Of a stretch of 64,000 bases of DNA, positions 1 through 8,624 are shown in pieces. Both the position numbers and the translations under genes were made by a program. Numbering within the stretch: position 1 is the first letter of the stretch; every line of letters begins with the position of its first letter. The stretch comes from Amycolatopsis aidingensis (lineage in GTDB: Bacteria; Actinomycetota; Actinomycetes; Mycobacteriales; Pseudonocardiaceae), in contig NZ_CP076538.1 in assembly GCF_018885265.1 (NCBI RefSeq), forward strand, positions 930,001 to 994,000, given 5' to 3'. Under the pieces are notes generated by a model. That model did no database searches. It was not told where the DNA came from and saw nothing but the letters and a program-made list of their open reading frames with translations.

Positions 1-2
1 GT

Positions 3-2330
3 TATTACGAGGAACACACCCGGCGGCTGGCTCGGACGATCGTGGATGCCGAGCTGCCCCAGCCGATGCAGTCGGACGTGAACTACACCTACGATCCGGC
101 TGGCAACATCACCTCGATCGCGGACACCCCGCGCGAGCAGCAGGCCGACGTCCAGTGCTTCCAGTACGACTACCTGCGGCGGATGACCGAGGCCTGGACC
201 CCGAATGGTGACTGCACGGCGGATCCATCGACTGACTCGCTGGGCGGACCGGCTCCGTACTGGAAGTCGTTCAGCTACGACAAGGTCGGGAACCGGGTAT
301 CCGCCACCGACCACTCCGCGGACGGCGACACCGTCCAGAACTACACCTACCCCGATGGTGGGCACGAGCTGAACTCGGTCACCACCGAAGGCCCGGGCGG
401 GACAAGCCTGCAGGAGTTCGGCTACGACGAAACCGGGAACACCGTTCGTCGCCAGGTTGCGGGTAACGAGCAGGACCTCGAGTGGGATGCCGAGGGGAAC
501 CTGGTCAAGACCACCGAAGGTGGGAAGGTCACCGAGTTCGTCTACGGCGCGGACGGTGAGCGGCTCCTGCGGCGGACCCCTGACGGTTCGACTCTGTATC
601 TGCCTGGGCAGGAGCTGAGCTGGGACTCCGCGAGCGGCGAGACCACGACCACGAGGTACTACCAGCATGGGTCTTCGACCGTCGCGATGCGCACGGACGG
701 TTCGGGGGTTACCTGGCTGCTGAGCGACCATCAGGGAACGGCTCGGTTCGCGGTGGATGCGCAGGCGATGCAGGTGACACAGCGTCGGCAGTTGCCGTTC
801 GGCGGGCCTCGTGGTGCAGAGGTGGACTTCCCGGGAGAGAAGGGTTTCGTCGGTGGCACGATCGACGAGTCGGCTGGGTTCGTGACGCTGGGTGCCAGGC
901 AGTACGACGCGGCGCTGGGCCGGTTCCTGTCGGTAGACCCGCTGATGGACCCGAGCGACCCGCAGCAGATGAACGGCTATACCTATTCCAACAACAACCC
1001 GATCACCTTCTCCGACCCGACGGGGTTGGCTCCGCGGTGCGACTGGCACAGCTGCACCGGTCACCGGGATCCTTATCCCGAGGCGAACGGTCGTAACGAG
1101 CGGCCGGACATCAAACCTCGGATCGGCGGCGAGAGCAGGCCACGCAGAAATTCTCGTCCGGCCGCTGTGAGCAGGCCCTCCAGGAAATCGTCGTGTACAT
1201 CGGTCAAATACTGTGGTGGCAGGCCGAGTGTGCCAACCGCCAGCATGACACCGTCTGAGGTTGCGCATGCGATACTTGATCTCGCCGGTCTCATCCCTGT
1301 CCTGGGCGAAGCTGCGGATGGTGTCAACTGCATCTGGTACGGGGCCAAGGGCGACTCTTGGAATTCGGGCCTCTCGTGTGCCGCGATGGTTCCTTTTGCT
1401 GGTGCAGCAGCTACCAGTGGAAAGATAATCGGCAAAAGTATTGACGCCGGGCGCGGTGGGCGTCGCGCAGGATGTCCAGGAAACAGCTTCGTGCCGGGCA
1501 CGATGGTCTTACTGGCTGATGGCACGCGGAAACCGATCGAAGATCTAGAACTCGGTGACGTAGTCTGGGCATCAGATCCTGAAACGGGCGAGTCCGGGCC
1601 GCGTCGGATCGTCGCCACCCATGTCAGTCACGGAAGTAAGGAACTGGTCGAGATCACGGTCGATGTCGACGGTGATCGTGGGGACAAGACCGGGACCGTG
1701 GTCGCTACCGAGGACCATCCCTTCTGGGTCGACGAGCGTGGCGGAGTCATCACGGTCGCGGATACCGTTGCCATCGCGTCGGACAATAGCAAGGACTGGG
1801 TTACAGCGGGTGAGCTCGGCCCTGGCGACGAACTCCTGACCCGCGACAGCAAGCAGGTCCGAGTCCTGGCCGTCCGTCATCACGCCGCGACAAGGACGGT
1901 CCACAACCTTACCATCGACGGTATCCACACATACCACGTGCGACCCCGTAGTGATTACGGGAACAACCAAGAGAAAGACGTCGTTGTTCACAACTGTCCC
2001 GACGGGAATGATCTTCCCCCGTTACGTCAGTCTTATATTGGTGAAGTAGAGGAGTTGGCAAGCCGGGCTGAGCAAATGCGGAGCCAAGGGTTGGATTCAG
2101 AATCCATTGCTAGAACTTTGCATGCTGCTCGACGGGAAATAGGTATAAAGTATAAAGATCTAACGCCTGAACCTCTTCGTAGTCAGATATACGCACGAAA
2201 CTTGGAAAAGTATGGCGACGAACTTGGGCCAACGGTCGAGTACTTGCGATCCAGGGGGAAATCCTGGGATGAGATAATCGCCAGTGCATCACGTACCGGC
2301 GGCGGAGACCTAGGGCTGGGCAAAAAATGA
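3..2330 (+). CDS. RHS-repeat polymorphic toxin with HINT pretoxin domain (5' end outside window)
   Basis: The reading frame is open from the first bases, so the N-terminus lies upstream of the window. YD/RHS repeats (for example YTYDPAGNITSI, FGYDETGNTV, FVYGADGERL) run to an RHS core ending in GRFLSVDPLMDPS, NGYTYSNNNP and SDPTGL near base 1025. A HINT (intein-like autoprocessing) domain spans about 1465-1995: it opens with C-PGNSFVPGTMVLLADG, contains the TEDHPFWV block and closes with VVHNC. The last ~110 residues (about 1995-2327) form a charged, probably helical module with LARTLHAARREIG, KYGDELGPT and GKSWDEII. I take this as the toxin tip but do not recognise its family. RHS-HINT-tip order is typical of secreted polymorphic toxins for contact-dependent competition, with HINT releasing the tip. 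The tip is clearly lower in GC than the RHS core. The stop overlaps the next gene by ATGA. Confidence 0.88.
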   Translation, partial: YYEEHTRRLARTIVDAELPQPMQSDVNYTYDPAGNITSIADTPREQQADVQCFQYDYLRRMTEAWTPNGDCTADPSTDSLGGPAPYWKSFSYDKVGNRVSATDHSADGDTVQNYTYPDGGHELNSVTTEGPGGTSLQEFGYDETGNTVRRQVAGNEQDLEWDAEGNLVKTTEGGKVTEFVYGADGERLLRRTPDGSTLYLPGQELSWDSASGETTTTRYYQHGSSTVAMRTDGSGVTWLLSDHQGTARFAVDAQAMQVTQRRQLPFGGPRGAEVDFPGEKGFVGGTIDESAGFVTLGARQYDAALGRFLSVDPLMDPSDPQQMNGYTYSNNNPITFSDPTGLAPRCDWHSCTGHRDPYPEANGRNERPDIKPRIGGESRPRRNSRPAAVSRPSRKSSCTSVKYCGGRPSVPTASMTPSEVAHAILDLAGLIPVLGEAADGVNCIWYGAKGDSWNSGLSCAAMVPFAGAAATSGKIIGKSIDAGRGGRRAGCPGNSFVPGTMVLLADGTRKPIEDLELGDVVWASDPETGESGPRRIVATHVSHGSKELVEITVDVDGDRGDKTGTVVATEDHPFWVDERGGVITVADTVAIASDNSKDWVTAGELGPGDELLTRDSKQVRVLAVRHHAATRTVHNLTIDGIHTYHVRPRSDYGNNQEKDVVVHNCPDGNDLPPLRQSYIGEVEELASRAEQMRSQGLDSESIARTLHAARREIGIKYKDLTPEPLRSQIYARNLEKYGDELGPTVEYLRSRGKSWDEIIASASRTGGGDLGLGKK

Positions 2331-2761
2331 TAGTTATTCAATCCAACACGCACTACAACCAGTTGGCATACTTTCGTCCAGGGAGTGTTCCTGCACTTCA
2401 ACTTTTCGAAAGAACGGAAGGTTGGTCTGAGCCAGTATCTGGCCACTACGATTACATCGGCGGCATCTTGACGGTGCTTTATCGCTTTAAGGGTGAACTA
2501 TTTATTAGACTAGGTGAGCGCGACTTTGAGGTTTCGAAAATAGAGTCTATATGGCACTTAAAAAAGGGTGAAAACCGGGAGTTTGGTCTAACTACTAAAG
2601 ACGGAAGTAATGTAAAACTAGAGTATTCAGGAAAATTGGCGGACTCTATTGATGTCGTGGACATGACTCCGTTTTCCGAAGAGGAGGATTTCGACTTTGG
2701 ACTATTTGTCAAAAACGTAATAAACAATCCCGATCGCTCGGATAATATTTACCGACAATAG
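2327..2761 (+). CDS. Candidate immunity protein for the RHS toxin
   Basis: This 144-residue cytoplasmic-looking protein has no signal peptide or membrane segment. Its ATG overlaps the toxin stop codon (ATGA), so the two are translationally coupled. It is much richer in A+T than the flanking genes, with AAA, AAT, TTT and TTA codons that are rare elsewhere in the window. The sequence is acidic, with a run EEEDFDFG near the C-terminus. I recognise no domain. The immunity role is inferred from position: in polymorphic toxin systems the gene directly after the toxin tip almost always encodes the cognate antidote. The shared compositional shift with the toxin tip suggests the two were acquired together. 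Confidence 0.7.
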   Translation: MIVIQSNTHYNQLAYFRPGSVPALQLFERTEGWSEPVSGHYDYIGGILTVLYRFKGELFIRLGERDFEVSKIESIWHLKKGENREFGLTTKDGSNVKLEYSGKLADSIDVVDMTPFSEEEDFDFGLFVKNVINNPDRSDNIYRQ

Positions 2762-2776
2762 ATCATTATCTCATGC

Positions 2777-2917
2777 GGGCCGAATCTGAAGTCGCTGGCG
2801 GTGTATCTGCTCATCTATCAGCACGTTCCGGTGCGGTGCTGTGTCCGGTTGATCGCCGACCTGGCCGACGGCACTGGACCCTGGGACGGGTTGGTGCACG
2901 GCATGCTGACCCGATTT
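2777..2917 (+). pseudogene. IS66-family transposase remnant
   Basis: Translating from 2777 gives GPNLKSLAVYLLIYQHVPV followed by LIADLADG and DGLVHGMLTR. This matches the pattern of the conserved segment of IS66-type transposases, where a GPNL(R/K)ALAVYL.. block is followed by a QHVPV..ERC..LIAD motif. No start, no catalytic DDE region and no terminal inverted repeats are visible. The frame continues to 3193 but loses family character after about 2917. I therefore read it as a decayed fragment. It sits directly after the toxin/immunity pair. Confidence 0.55.
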
Positions 2918-3193
2918 CGATATCTTTCGTTGTTGTGTCCTGGCCTGCGTTTATTTTGGATTTTGTGCCGGGCACGCCGACCGTGTTGCAGGTTACGTGA
3001 ACGGGTGAGCGTTCCATGTGATGGCCGAGTCTATTTCCGTTGCCAGATCCGGCACGGAGTTTCACTCGAACGGGCTAGTCTGAGGCGGTGCTGGGGCCGG
3101 GTACCTGGCTGTTGGCGGCTGCCGGTGCCGGGTTCGCATGGTTACATCGACCTTGGCAGGATGGAAACATCCGTTCGAGCAAGGCATGGGTGA
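2918..3193. other. Non-coding tail after the IS66 remnant
   Basis: This stretch of about 275 bases holds no convincing gene. The short frames that cross it have no family resemblance or good ribosome site. It probably consists of degraded insertion-sequence DNA plus the promoter region of the next gene. Confidence 0.4.
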
Positions 3194-3727
3194 TTGATCG
3201 TGACCGGTCCGTTCTCGTCCGCAGGACGTCGTCCCGCGGGAGGCCAGCCGCGCCTCCCGACGCCGCCGACCGGCTGGCCGATCGGCTCATACGAGACCTA
3301 CGAGGAGGCCCAACGGGCCGTCGACTACCTCGCCGACTCCGACTTCGCCGTGCAGGACGTCACCATTGTGGGTGTCGACCTGATGCTGGTGGAACGGGTG
3401 ATCGGCAGGTTGTCCTGGGGCAAGGTGCTCGGCACCGGGGCCGTCTCCGGTGCCTGGTTCGGCCTCTTCGTCGGCCTGCTGCTCGGCATGTTCGGCACCT
3501 CGGCGGGCAGCAGTTTCGCGCCCATTCTGGTCGGCCTGCTTTCCGGTGTGCTGTTCGGCCTGGTGTTCGCGGCGATCAGCTACGCCTCGACCAAGGGGCG
3601 GCGCGACTTCTCCTCCGCGAGCCAGCTGGTCGCCGGACGCTACGACGTACTGTGCCAGCCGCGCAACGCCGAGCAGGGCCGCGATCTGCTCGCCAAGCTG
3701 GCCATGGGGCGACCCGGAACCGCATAG
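3194..3727 (+). CDS. YflT-like (general stress protein 17M domain) membrane protein
   Basis: A 177-residue protein. Residues ~30-65 (PIGSYETYEEAQRAVDYLAD, then QDVTIVGVDL) have the pattern of the YflT/general stress protein 17M domain found in many actinobacterial proteins. This is followed by a hydrophobic, glycine-rich segment (about 75-135) that looks like two membrane-spanning helices, and a short soluble tail. The start is uncertain: TTG at 3194 is used here, and GTG at 3200 is an alternative. It is a single gene, with 256 bases before the transport operon downstream. Its function is unknown; a stress role is suggested only by the domain name. Confidence 0.75.
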   Translation: MIVTGPFSSAGRRPAGGQPRLPTPPTGWPIGSYETYEEAQRAVDYLADSDFAVQDVTIVGVDLMLVERVIGRLSWGKVLGTGAVSGAWFGLFVGLLLGMFGTSAGSSFAPILVGLLSGVLFGLVFAAISYASTKGRRDFSSASQLVAGRYDVLCQPRNAEQGRDLLAKLAMGRPGTA

Positions 3728-3983
3728 GAATCTTCTAACCGGAACCTTCCCCGGGTATCACCCGCCTGGAGGGATCACCAGGACACCCGCTGAATCGTTA
3801 CCGTTGTTGCTTGCTTCCAGTGACCGGCGGGAATAGGTTGCTGCGCACCAGTTGGGTGGTGTGGTCCTCCGCACAGCCCGGCTCGTACCGCACGACGGGG
3901 TGCTGGCGCGGTCCTTCCCGCTGCGCCGGGGTGTCCGGCCCAGGGCACCCGCACCGCCGCGTGCGCACTGGGAAGGAGACTCG

Positions 3984-5306
3984 ATGGGGAAGGTCAGCGC
4001 AGGGACCCAGCCAGGGCGCGGCAGGCGCCCGGCCGCCCTGCTGGGCGCCGCCACGCTCACGGCGAGCCTGCTCACCGGCTGCGGCTCGGATGGCGGCCTG
4101 AAGATCAACGTGTACTACGCACCCGAGGACAACTTCCAGGCCGTCGTCGACAACTGCACCGAGCAGGCGAACGGCCGGTACGAGGTCGTCTACCACAAGC
4201 TGCCCCGCGGTGCCGACGGCCAGCGGGAACAGATGGTGCGCAGACTCGCCGCAGGCGACGAGGCACTGGACATCCTCGGCCTGGACGTCACCTGGGTGCC
4301 GGAGTTCGCCGAGGCGGGCTGGATCGAGGAATGGCAGGGCCAGGACAAGGCCCAGGTGGAAAGCGGCGTCCTTCCCGGCCCGCTGGAGACCGCCACCTGG
4401 GAGAACAAGCTCTACGCCGCGCCGAAGAACACCAACGTCCAGCTGCTCTGGTACGACGACCGGATCACCCCGCAGCCGCCGGAGACCTGGGACGAGATGA
4501 TCGCCGAGGCGAAACGGCTCAAGGCGCAGGGCAAGCCGCACCAGATCCTGTTCACCGGTGCCCAGTACGAGGGCCTGGTGGTCGTCTACAACACCCTGGT
4601 CGAGTCCGCGGGCGGGCGGATCCTCTCCGAGGACGGCAAGTCGGTGGTGATGGACGAGGGCGCGGTGCGCGCGCTCGAACTGCTCAAGGAGGTCACCTCC
4701 GCCGGGATCACCGACCCCTCGCTCACCAACATGAAAGAGGACGAGGTACGCCAGGCCTTCCAGCGTGGCGACGGCGCCTTCGAGCTCAACTGGCCGTTCG
4801 TCTACGCCTCCTACGCCTCGGAGAAGCCCGAGGACCTCGAGCACTTCAAATGGACCCGCTACCCCGCCGTGGACCCGTCCATCCCGAGCAAGACCACCAT
4901 CGGTGGATACAACCTCGCGGTCAGCTCCCACTCGCAGCACAAGCCGGAGGCCTTCGAGGCGGCGCTGTGCCTGCGCAGCGCGGAGAACCAGAAGTTCTCG
5001 GCGCTGAAGGACGGCGTGCCGCCCACCATCGAGGCGCTTTACTCCGACCCGGTTCCGCTGGACCCGAGCCGGCCCGCGGACGCCGAGGACAACCCGAGCA
5101 TGGCGACCAAGTACCCGATGAAGGACACGATCCTGGAGGCACTCAAGGACGCCGCGGTCCGCCCGTTGACCCCGGTGTACCAGAACCTCTCCATCGTGCT
5201 CGCCAAGGTGCTCTCCCCGCCATCGGAGATCGATCCGCAGGCCACCGCTGAGGAACTGCGCGACAAGCTCGGCGCCGCGCTCGAGTCGAAGGGGATCATC
5301 CCGTGA
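3984..5306 (+). CDS. lpqY: Trehalose ABC transporter substrate-binding lipoprotein (LpqY-like)
   Basis: A 440-residue extracellular solute-binding protein. The ATG at 3984 is preceded by GGAAGGAG at 3971-3978. A basic N-terminus, a hydrophobic stretch and the lipobox LLTGC with Cys33 mark a type II signal peptide. The mature protein has the SBP_bac_1 fold pattern (LDILGLDVTWVPEFAEAGW, YAAPKNTNVQLLWY, GGYNLAVS). The next gene is very close to M. tuberculosis SugA, so this should be the LpqY partner that delivers trehalose to the SugABC permease. It is the first gene of a four-gene operon, and its stop overlaps the sugA start by 4 nt. The trehalose specificity is inferred from the permease; related maltooligosaccharides remain possible. 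Confidence 0.85.
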   Translation: MGKVSAGTQPGRGRRPAALLGAATLTASLLTGCGSDGGLKINVYYAPEDNFQAVVDNCTEQANGRYEVVYHKLPRGADGQREQMVRRLAAGDEALDILGLDVTWVPEFAEAGWIEEWQGQDKAQVESGVLPGPLETATWENKLYAAPKNTNVQLLWYDDRITPQPPETWDEMIAEAKRLKAQGKPHQILFTGAQYEGLVVVYNTLVESAGGRILSEDGKSVVMDEGAVRALELLKEVTSAGITDPSLTNMKEDEVRQAFQRGDGAFELNWPFVYASYASEKPEDLEHFKWTRYPAVDPSIPSKTTIGGYNLAVSSHSQHKPEAFEAALCLRSAENQKFSALKDGVPPTIEALYSDPVPLDPSRPADAEDNPSMATKYPMKDTILEALKDAAVRPLTPVYQNLSIVLAKVLSPPSEIDPQATAEELRDKLGAALESKGIIP

Positions 5307-6244
5307 GTGAGACGGTTACCGAGGCTCCGGCCAAGCCCGCGAAAACCAACGGCAAGCCGGCACTCAGTGAAGGAAAGAAGGCCGAGCGCAGGCTGGCGCT
5401 GCTGCTGTGCGCACCCGCCGTGCTGGTGATCCTCGCGGTGGCGGCCTGGCCGATCATCTACTCGATCTGGCTTTCCCTGCAACGGTATGACATGCGCTTC
5501 CCTGAGGAGCGCCAGTTCATCGGCTTCGACAACTACGTCGCCGTGCTGTCCAACTCCTACTGGTGGACCGCGTTCGGCACGACCATGTTCCTCACCGTCG
5601 TCTCGGTGCTGATCGAGCTGGTGCTCGGCATGGCGCTGGCGCTGATCATGCACCGCACCCTGCTCGCCCGCGGCACGATCCGCACCGTTTCCCTGATCCC
5701 GTACGGGATCGTCACGGTGGCGGCGGCGTTCTCCTGGTACTACGCCTGGACACCGGACGTCGGGTACCTGGCGAACCTGCTCGCCGAGGGCGCACCACTT
5801 ACCGAACAATGGCCCTCGCTGTTCATCATCATCCTGGCCGAGGTGTGGAAGACCACGCCGTTCATGGCGCTGCTGCTGATGGCGGGCCTGGCGCTGGTGC
5901 CGGACGATCTGCTCAAGGCCGCCGCGATGGACGGGGCGAACGCCTGGCAGCGGTTCGTCAAGGTGATGGTGCCGGTGATGAAGCCGGCGATCCTGGTCGC
6001 CCTGCTGTTCCGAACGTTGGACGCGTTCCGCATCTTCGACAACATCTTCGTGCTCACCGGCGGGCAGAACGACACCTCGTCGGTCTCGATGATCACCTAC
6101 AACAACCTGATCCAGGGGTTGAACCTTGGCATCGGGTCGACGATGTCCGTGCTGATCTTCATCGCGGTCGCGCTCATCGCGCTCATCTTCATCAAGGTGT
6201 TCGGCACCGCCGCACCGGGCAGTGACCAGGGAGGTAAGCGCTGA
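5303..6244 (+). CDS. sugA: Trehalose ABC transporter permease SugA
   Basis: A 313-residue inner-membrane permease of the MalF type. After a soluble N-terminus come about six membrane helices (first at [20 protein letters not shown]). The EAA-type cytoplasmic loop is at [19 protein letters not shown]. Long stretches read like mycobacterial SugA ([47 protein letters not shown], and the C-terminal FGTAAPG). It pairs with SugB to form the channel of the LpqY-SugABC trehalose importer. The GTG start overlaps the lpqY stop (GTGA), and the stop overlaps the sugB start by 1 nt (TGATG), which indicates tight translational coupling. Confidence 0.92.
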   Translation: MSETVTEAPAKPAKTNGKPALSEGKKAERRLALLLCAPAVLVILAVAAWPIIYSIWLSLQRYDMRFPEERQFIGFDNYVAVLSNSYWWTAFGTTMFLTVVSVLIELVLGMALALIMHRTLLARGTIRTVSLIPYGIVTVAAAFSWYYAWTPDVGYLANLLAEGAPLTEQWPSLFIIILAEVWKTTPFMALLLMAGLALVPDDLLKAAAMDGANAWQRFVKVMVPVMKPAILVALLFRTLDAFRIFDNIFVLTGGQNDTSSVSMITYNNLIQGLNLGIGSTMSVLIFIAVALIALIFIKVFGTAAPGSDQGGKR

Positions 6245-7086
6245 TGGTCATGGGAACCTCGATCACCACCGGCCGCAAGGCCCGGTGGGCTTTCGTCGAC
6301 ATCCTGGTGATTGCCTACGCCCTCGTCCCGGTGCTGTGGATCGCCTCGCTGTCGTTCAAGACCAAGGACACCCTGGACGACGGCAACTTCATCCCCGCGG
6401 AATGGACGCTGGAGAACTACGCGAACATCTTCGTCACCGACCAGTTCATCCGGGCGCTGATCAACTCGATCGGGATCGCACTGATCGCCACGGCGATCGC
6501 GGTGACCCTCGGTGCGATGGCCGCCTACGCGGTTGCCAGGCTGGATTTCCCCGGCAAGCGGCTGCTCATCGGGGTGTCCCTGCTGGTCGCGATGTTCCCG
6601 CAGATCTCGCTGGTGACGCCGCTGTTCAACATCGAGCAGGCGCTCGGCCTATTCGACACCTGGCCGGGCCTGATCCTGCCGTACATCACCTTCGCGTTGC
6701 CGCTGGCGATCTACACCCTCTCCGCCTTCTTCCGGGAGATTCCCTGGGAGCTGGAGAAGGCGGCGAAGATGGACGGGGCGACCCCGGGTCAGGCGTTCCG
6801 GCGGGTGATCGCCCCGCTGGCCGCGCCGGGCGTGTTCACCAGCGCGATCCTGGTGTTCATCCTCTGCTGGAACGACTTCCTGTTCGCCATCTCGCTGACG
6901 TCCACCGAGGCGTCCCGTACGGTGCCAGCGGCACTGGCGTTCTTCACCGGGGACTCGCAGTTCGAGGACCCGACCGGCTCGATCGCCGCGGCGGCCGTGG
7001 TGATCACCATTCCGATCATCGTGTTCGTATTGTTCTTCCAGCGCCGGATCGTCGCGGGGCTGACCTCCGGTGCGGTTAAGGGGTAG
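6244..7086 (+). CDS. sugB: Trehalose ABC transporter permease SugB
   Basis: A 280-residue MalG-type permease, the second channel subunit of the trehalose importer. Six membrane helices are predicted, starting at [20 protein letters not shown]. The EAA loop that contacts the ATPase is at [20 protein letters not shown]. The ATG start overlaps the sugA stop by one base. The operon context and size fit SugB; the family alone would also allow other carbohydrate substrates. Confidence 0.9.
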   Translation: MVMGTSITTGRKARWAFVDILVIAYALVPVLWIASLSFKTKDTLDDGNFIPAEWTLENYANIFVTDQFIRALINSIGIALIATAIAVTLGAMAAYAVARLDFPGKRLLIGVSLLVAMFPQISLVTPLFNIEQALGLFDTWPGLILPYITFALPLAIYTLSAFFREIPWELEKAAKMDGATPGQAFRRVIAPLAAPGVFTSAILVFILCWNDFLFAISLTSTEASRTVPAALAFFTGDSQFEDPTGSIAAAAVVITIPIIVFVLFFQRRIVAGLTSGAVKG

Positions 7087-7092
7087 TTGACA

Positions 7093-8274
7093 ATGTCCGA
7101 GATCGTTCTCGAAAAAGTGACCAAGCGCTACCCCGACGGTGCGCTTGCCGTGTCCGAAGTAGACATCAATATCGCGGACGGTGAGTTCATCATCCTGGTC
7201 GGTCCTTCCGGTTGCGGGAAGTCGACCACGTTGAACATGGTGGCAGGACTGGAGGACATCTCCGGCGGCGAGCTGCGCATCGACGGTAAGCGGATGAACG
7301 AGAAGGCACCCAAGGACAGGGACATCGCGATGGTTTTCCAGTCCTACGCGCTCTACCCGCATATGAACGTGCGGGAGAACATGGCCTTCCCGCTCCGGCT
7401 GGCCAAGGTGGACGACGCGACCGTGCGGCAGAAGGTGGACGAGGCCGCGCGTATCCTCGACCTCACCCAGCATCTCGACCGCAAACCGGCCAACCTCTCC
7501 GGTGGTCAGCGGCAGCGGGTGGCGATGGGCAGGGCGATCGTACGCAGCCCCAAGGCCTTCCTGATGGACGAGCCACTGTCCAACCTGGACGCCAAGCTAC
7601 GCGGGCAGATGCGTACTTCGGTGTCCAAGCTGCAAAAACAGCTCGGCACCACCACGCTGTACGTCACGCACGACCAGACCGAGGCGATGACCCTCGGCGA
7701 CCGGGTGGTGGTGCTGCGGGCGGGCTATGTGCAGCAGATCGGTTCGCCGCAGTTCCTCTACGACCACCCGGCGAACCTGTTCGTGGCCGGGTTCATCGGC
7801 TCGCCCTCGATGAACTTCGTGCCGGCGACCCTGGCGGACGGCCGGCTACAGAGCCCGCTCGGCGCGGTTGACCTCACCGACCGCATCCGGCGGTTGCTGG
7901 AGGGCACGAACGCCCCGAGGGAGGTCATCCTCGGCGTGCGTCCGGAGCATTTCGAGGACGCCGCCCTGCTGGATGACGAGGTCAAGCGCGGCGGGACCGT
8001 GCTGACCGCGCCGGTGGACGTGCTGGAGTCGATGGGCTCGGAGAAGTACGCGCACTTCACCCTCGAGGGCAAGCTGGCCTCGAGTGCGGAGCTGGCCGAG
8101 CTTGCCGCCGACGCCGGTGCCGCCGACGTTCCCGCCAGCGGTTCGCAGATCGTCACCCGGCTGTCCGCGGCCTCGGCGGCCAGGGAGGGCGCGAACCTGG
8201 ACGTCTGGTTCGACGCCGACAAGGTGCAGCTGTTCGACCCGTCCTCCGGGCGGAACCTCACTCAGGAGACGTAA
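7093..8274 (+). CDS. sugC: Sugar ABC transporter ATPase (SugC/MsiK/UgpC type)
   Basis: A 393-residue cytoplasmic ATPase that powers the SugAB permease. Walker A is GPSGCGKST, the Q-loop lies in VFQSYALYPHM, the signature is LSGGQRQ and Walker B is AFLMDEPLSNLDAK, with the switch His in YVTHDQTEAM. The C-terminal third is the MOBE/TOBE regulatory domain typical of sugar importer ATPases (ILGVRPEHF). I prefer the ATG at 7093 because AAGGGG ends about 9 bases before it; a TTG at 7087 is in frame. It is the last gene of the lpqY-sugABC operon. ATPases of this type can serve several importers. Confidence 0.9.
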   Translation: MSEIVLEKVTKRYPDGALAVSEVDINIADGEFIILVGPSGCGKSTTLNMVAGLEDISGGELRIDGKRMNEKAPKDRDIAMVFQSYALYPHMNVRENMAFPLRLAKVDDATVRQKVDEAARILDLTQHLDRKPANLSGGQRQRVAMGRAIVRSPKAFLMDEPLSNLDAKLRGQMRTSVSKLQKQLGTTTLYVTHDQTEAMTLGDRVVVLRAGYVQQIGSPQFLYDHPANLFVAGFIGSPSMNFVPATLADGRLQSPLGAVDLTDRIRRLLEGTNAPREVILGVRPEHFEDAALLDDEVKRGGTVLTAPVDVLESMGSEKYAHFTLEGKLASSAELAELAADAGAADVPASGSQIVTRLSAASAAREGANLDVWFDADKVQLFDPSSGRNLTQET

Positions 8275-8286
8275 CCACGCGATTCG

Positions 8287-8329
8287 TGCATGCATGCATG
8301 CTGGCGCCGTGCTAGCATGCATGCATGCA
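8287..8329. promoter_or_regulatory. GCATGC-repeat palindrome and likely leaderless promoter of the toxin-antitoxin operon
   Basis: Two arms of identical sequence, TGCATGCATGCATGC (8287-8301) and its inverted equivalent at 8315-8329, flank a 13-base centre. Each arm is itself self-complementary. The antitoxin ATG at 8325 lies inside the right arm. TAGCAT at 8313-8318 could be a -10 element placing the transcript start at or next to the ATG, and no Shine-Dalgarno sequence is visible. Ribbon-helix-helix antitoxins commonly bind such repeats to autoregulate; that role is inferred here. Confidence 0.6.
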
Positions 8330-8624
8330 GGTTACTTGGCGCGCGCCCGACGAACTGGTGGAACGAGTGCGGCAGGTGGCCGAGCAGGAGGGGAGAAGCA
8401 TGAACGAGTACCTCACGTTCGTGCTGGACGCGGCCACCAACCCGGAGACCGCGGGGGACGAGCGCCAGCGGCTGCGTGAGCGGCTGGCCAGGGCGGGTCT
8501 GCTGGCGTCACCGGGAACGCCGCGAGAGCGGCCGGACCCGGAGGCGGTGGCCAGAGCAGGTCGGGCCGCGGCCTCGGGCACTCCGCTGTCGGACCTGGTC
8601 AGTGAGGGGCGCGGAGAGTATTGA
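8325..8624 (+). CDS. Ribbon-helix-helix antitoxin (VapB-like)
   Basis: A 99-residue protein. The N-terminal ~45 residues (MQVTWRAPDELVERVRQVAE, then GRSMNEYLTFVLDAA) show the beta strand-helix-helix pattern of an RHH (Arc/CopG-type) DNA-binding domain. A charged, probably flexible C-terminal tail should wrap the toxin. The ATG lies within an inverted repeat, suggesting autoregulation together with the toxin. The toxin gene starts within the stop codon of this gene (TTGA). The antitoxin assignment rests on the fold pattern plus the PIN-domain partner. Confidence 0.78.
   Translation: MQVTWRAPDELVERVRQVAEQEGRSMNEYLTFVLDAATNPETAGDERQRLRERLARAGLLASPGTPRERPDPEAVARAGRAAASGTPLSDLVSEGRGEY

Noticed and set aside
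2773..3193. Overlapping plus-strand ORFs after the immunity gene as real genes
   Set aside because: No ribosome sites or family matches apart from the short IS66-like segment.
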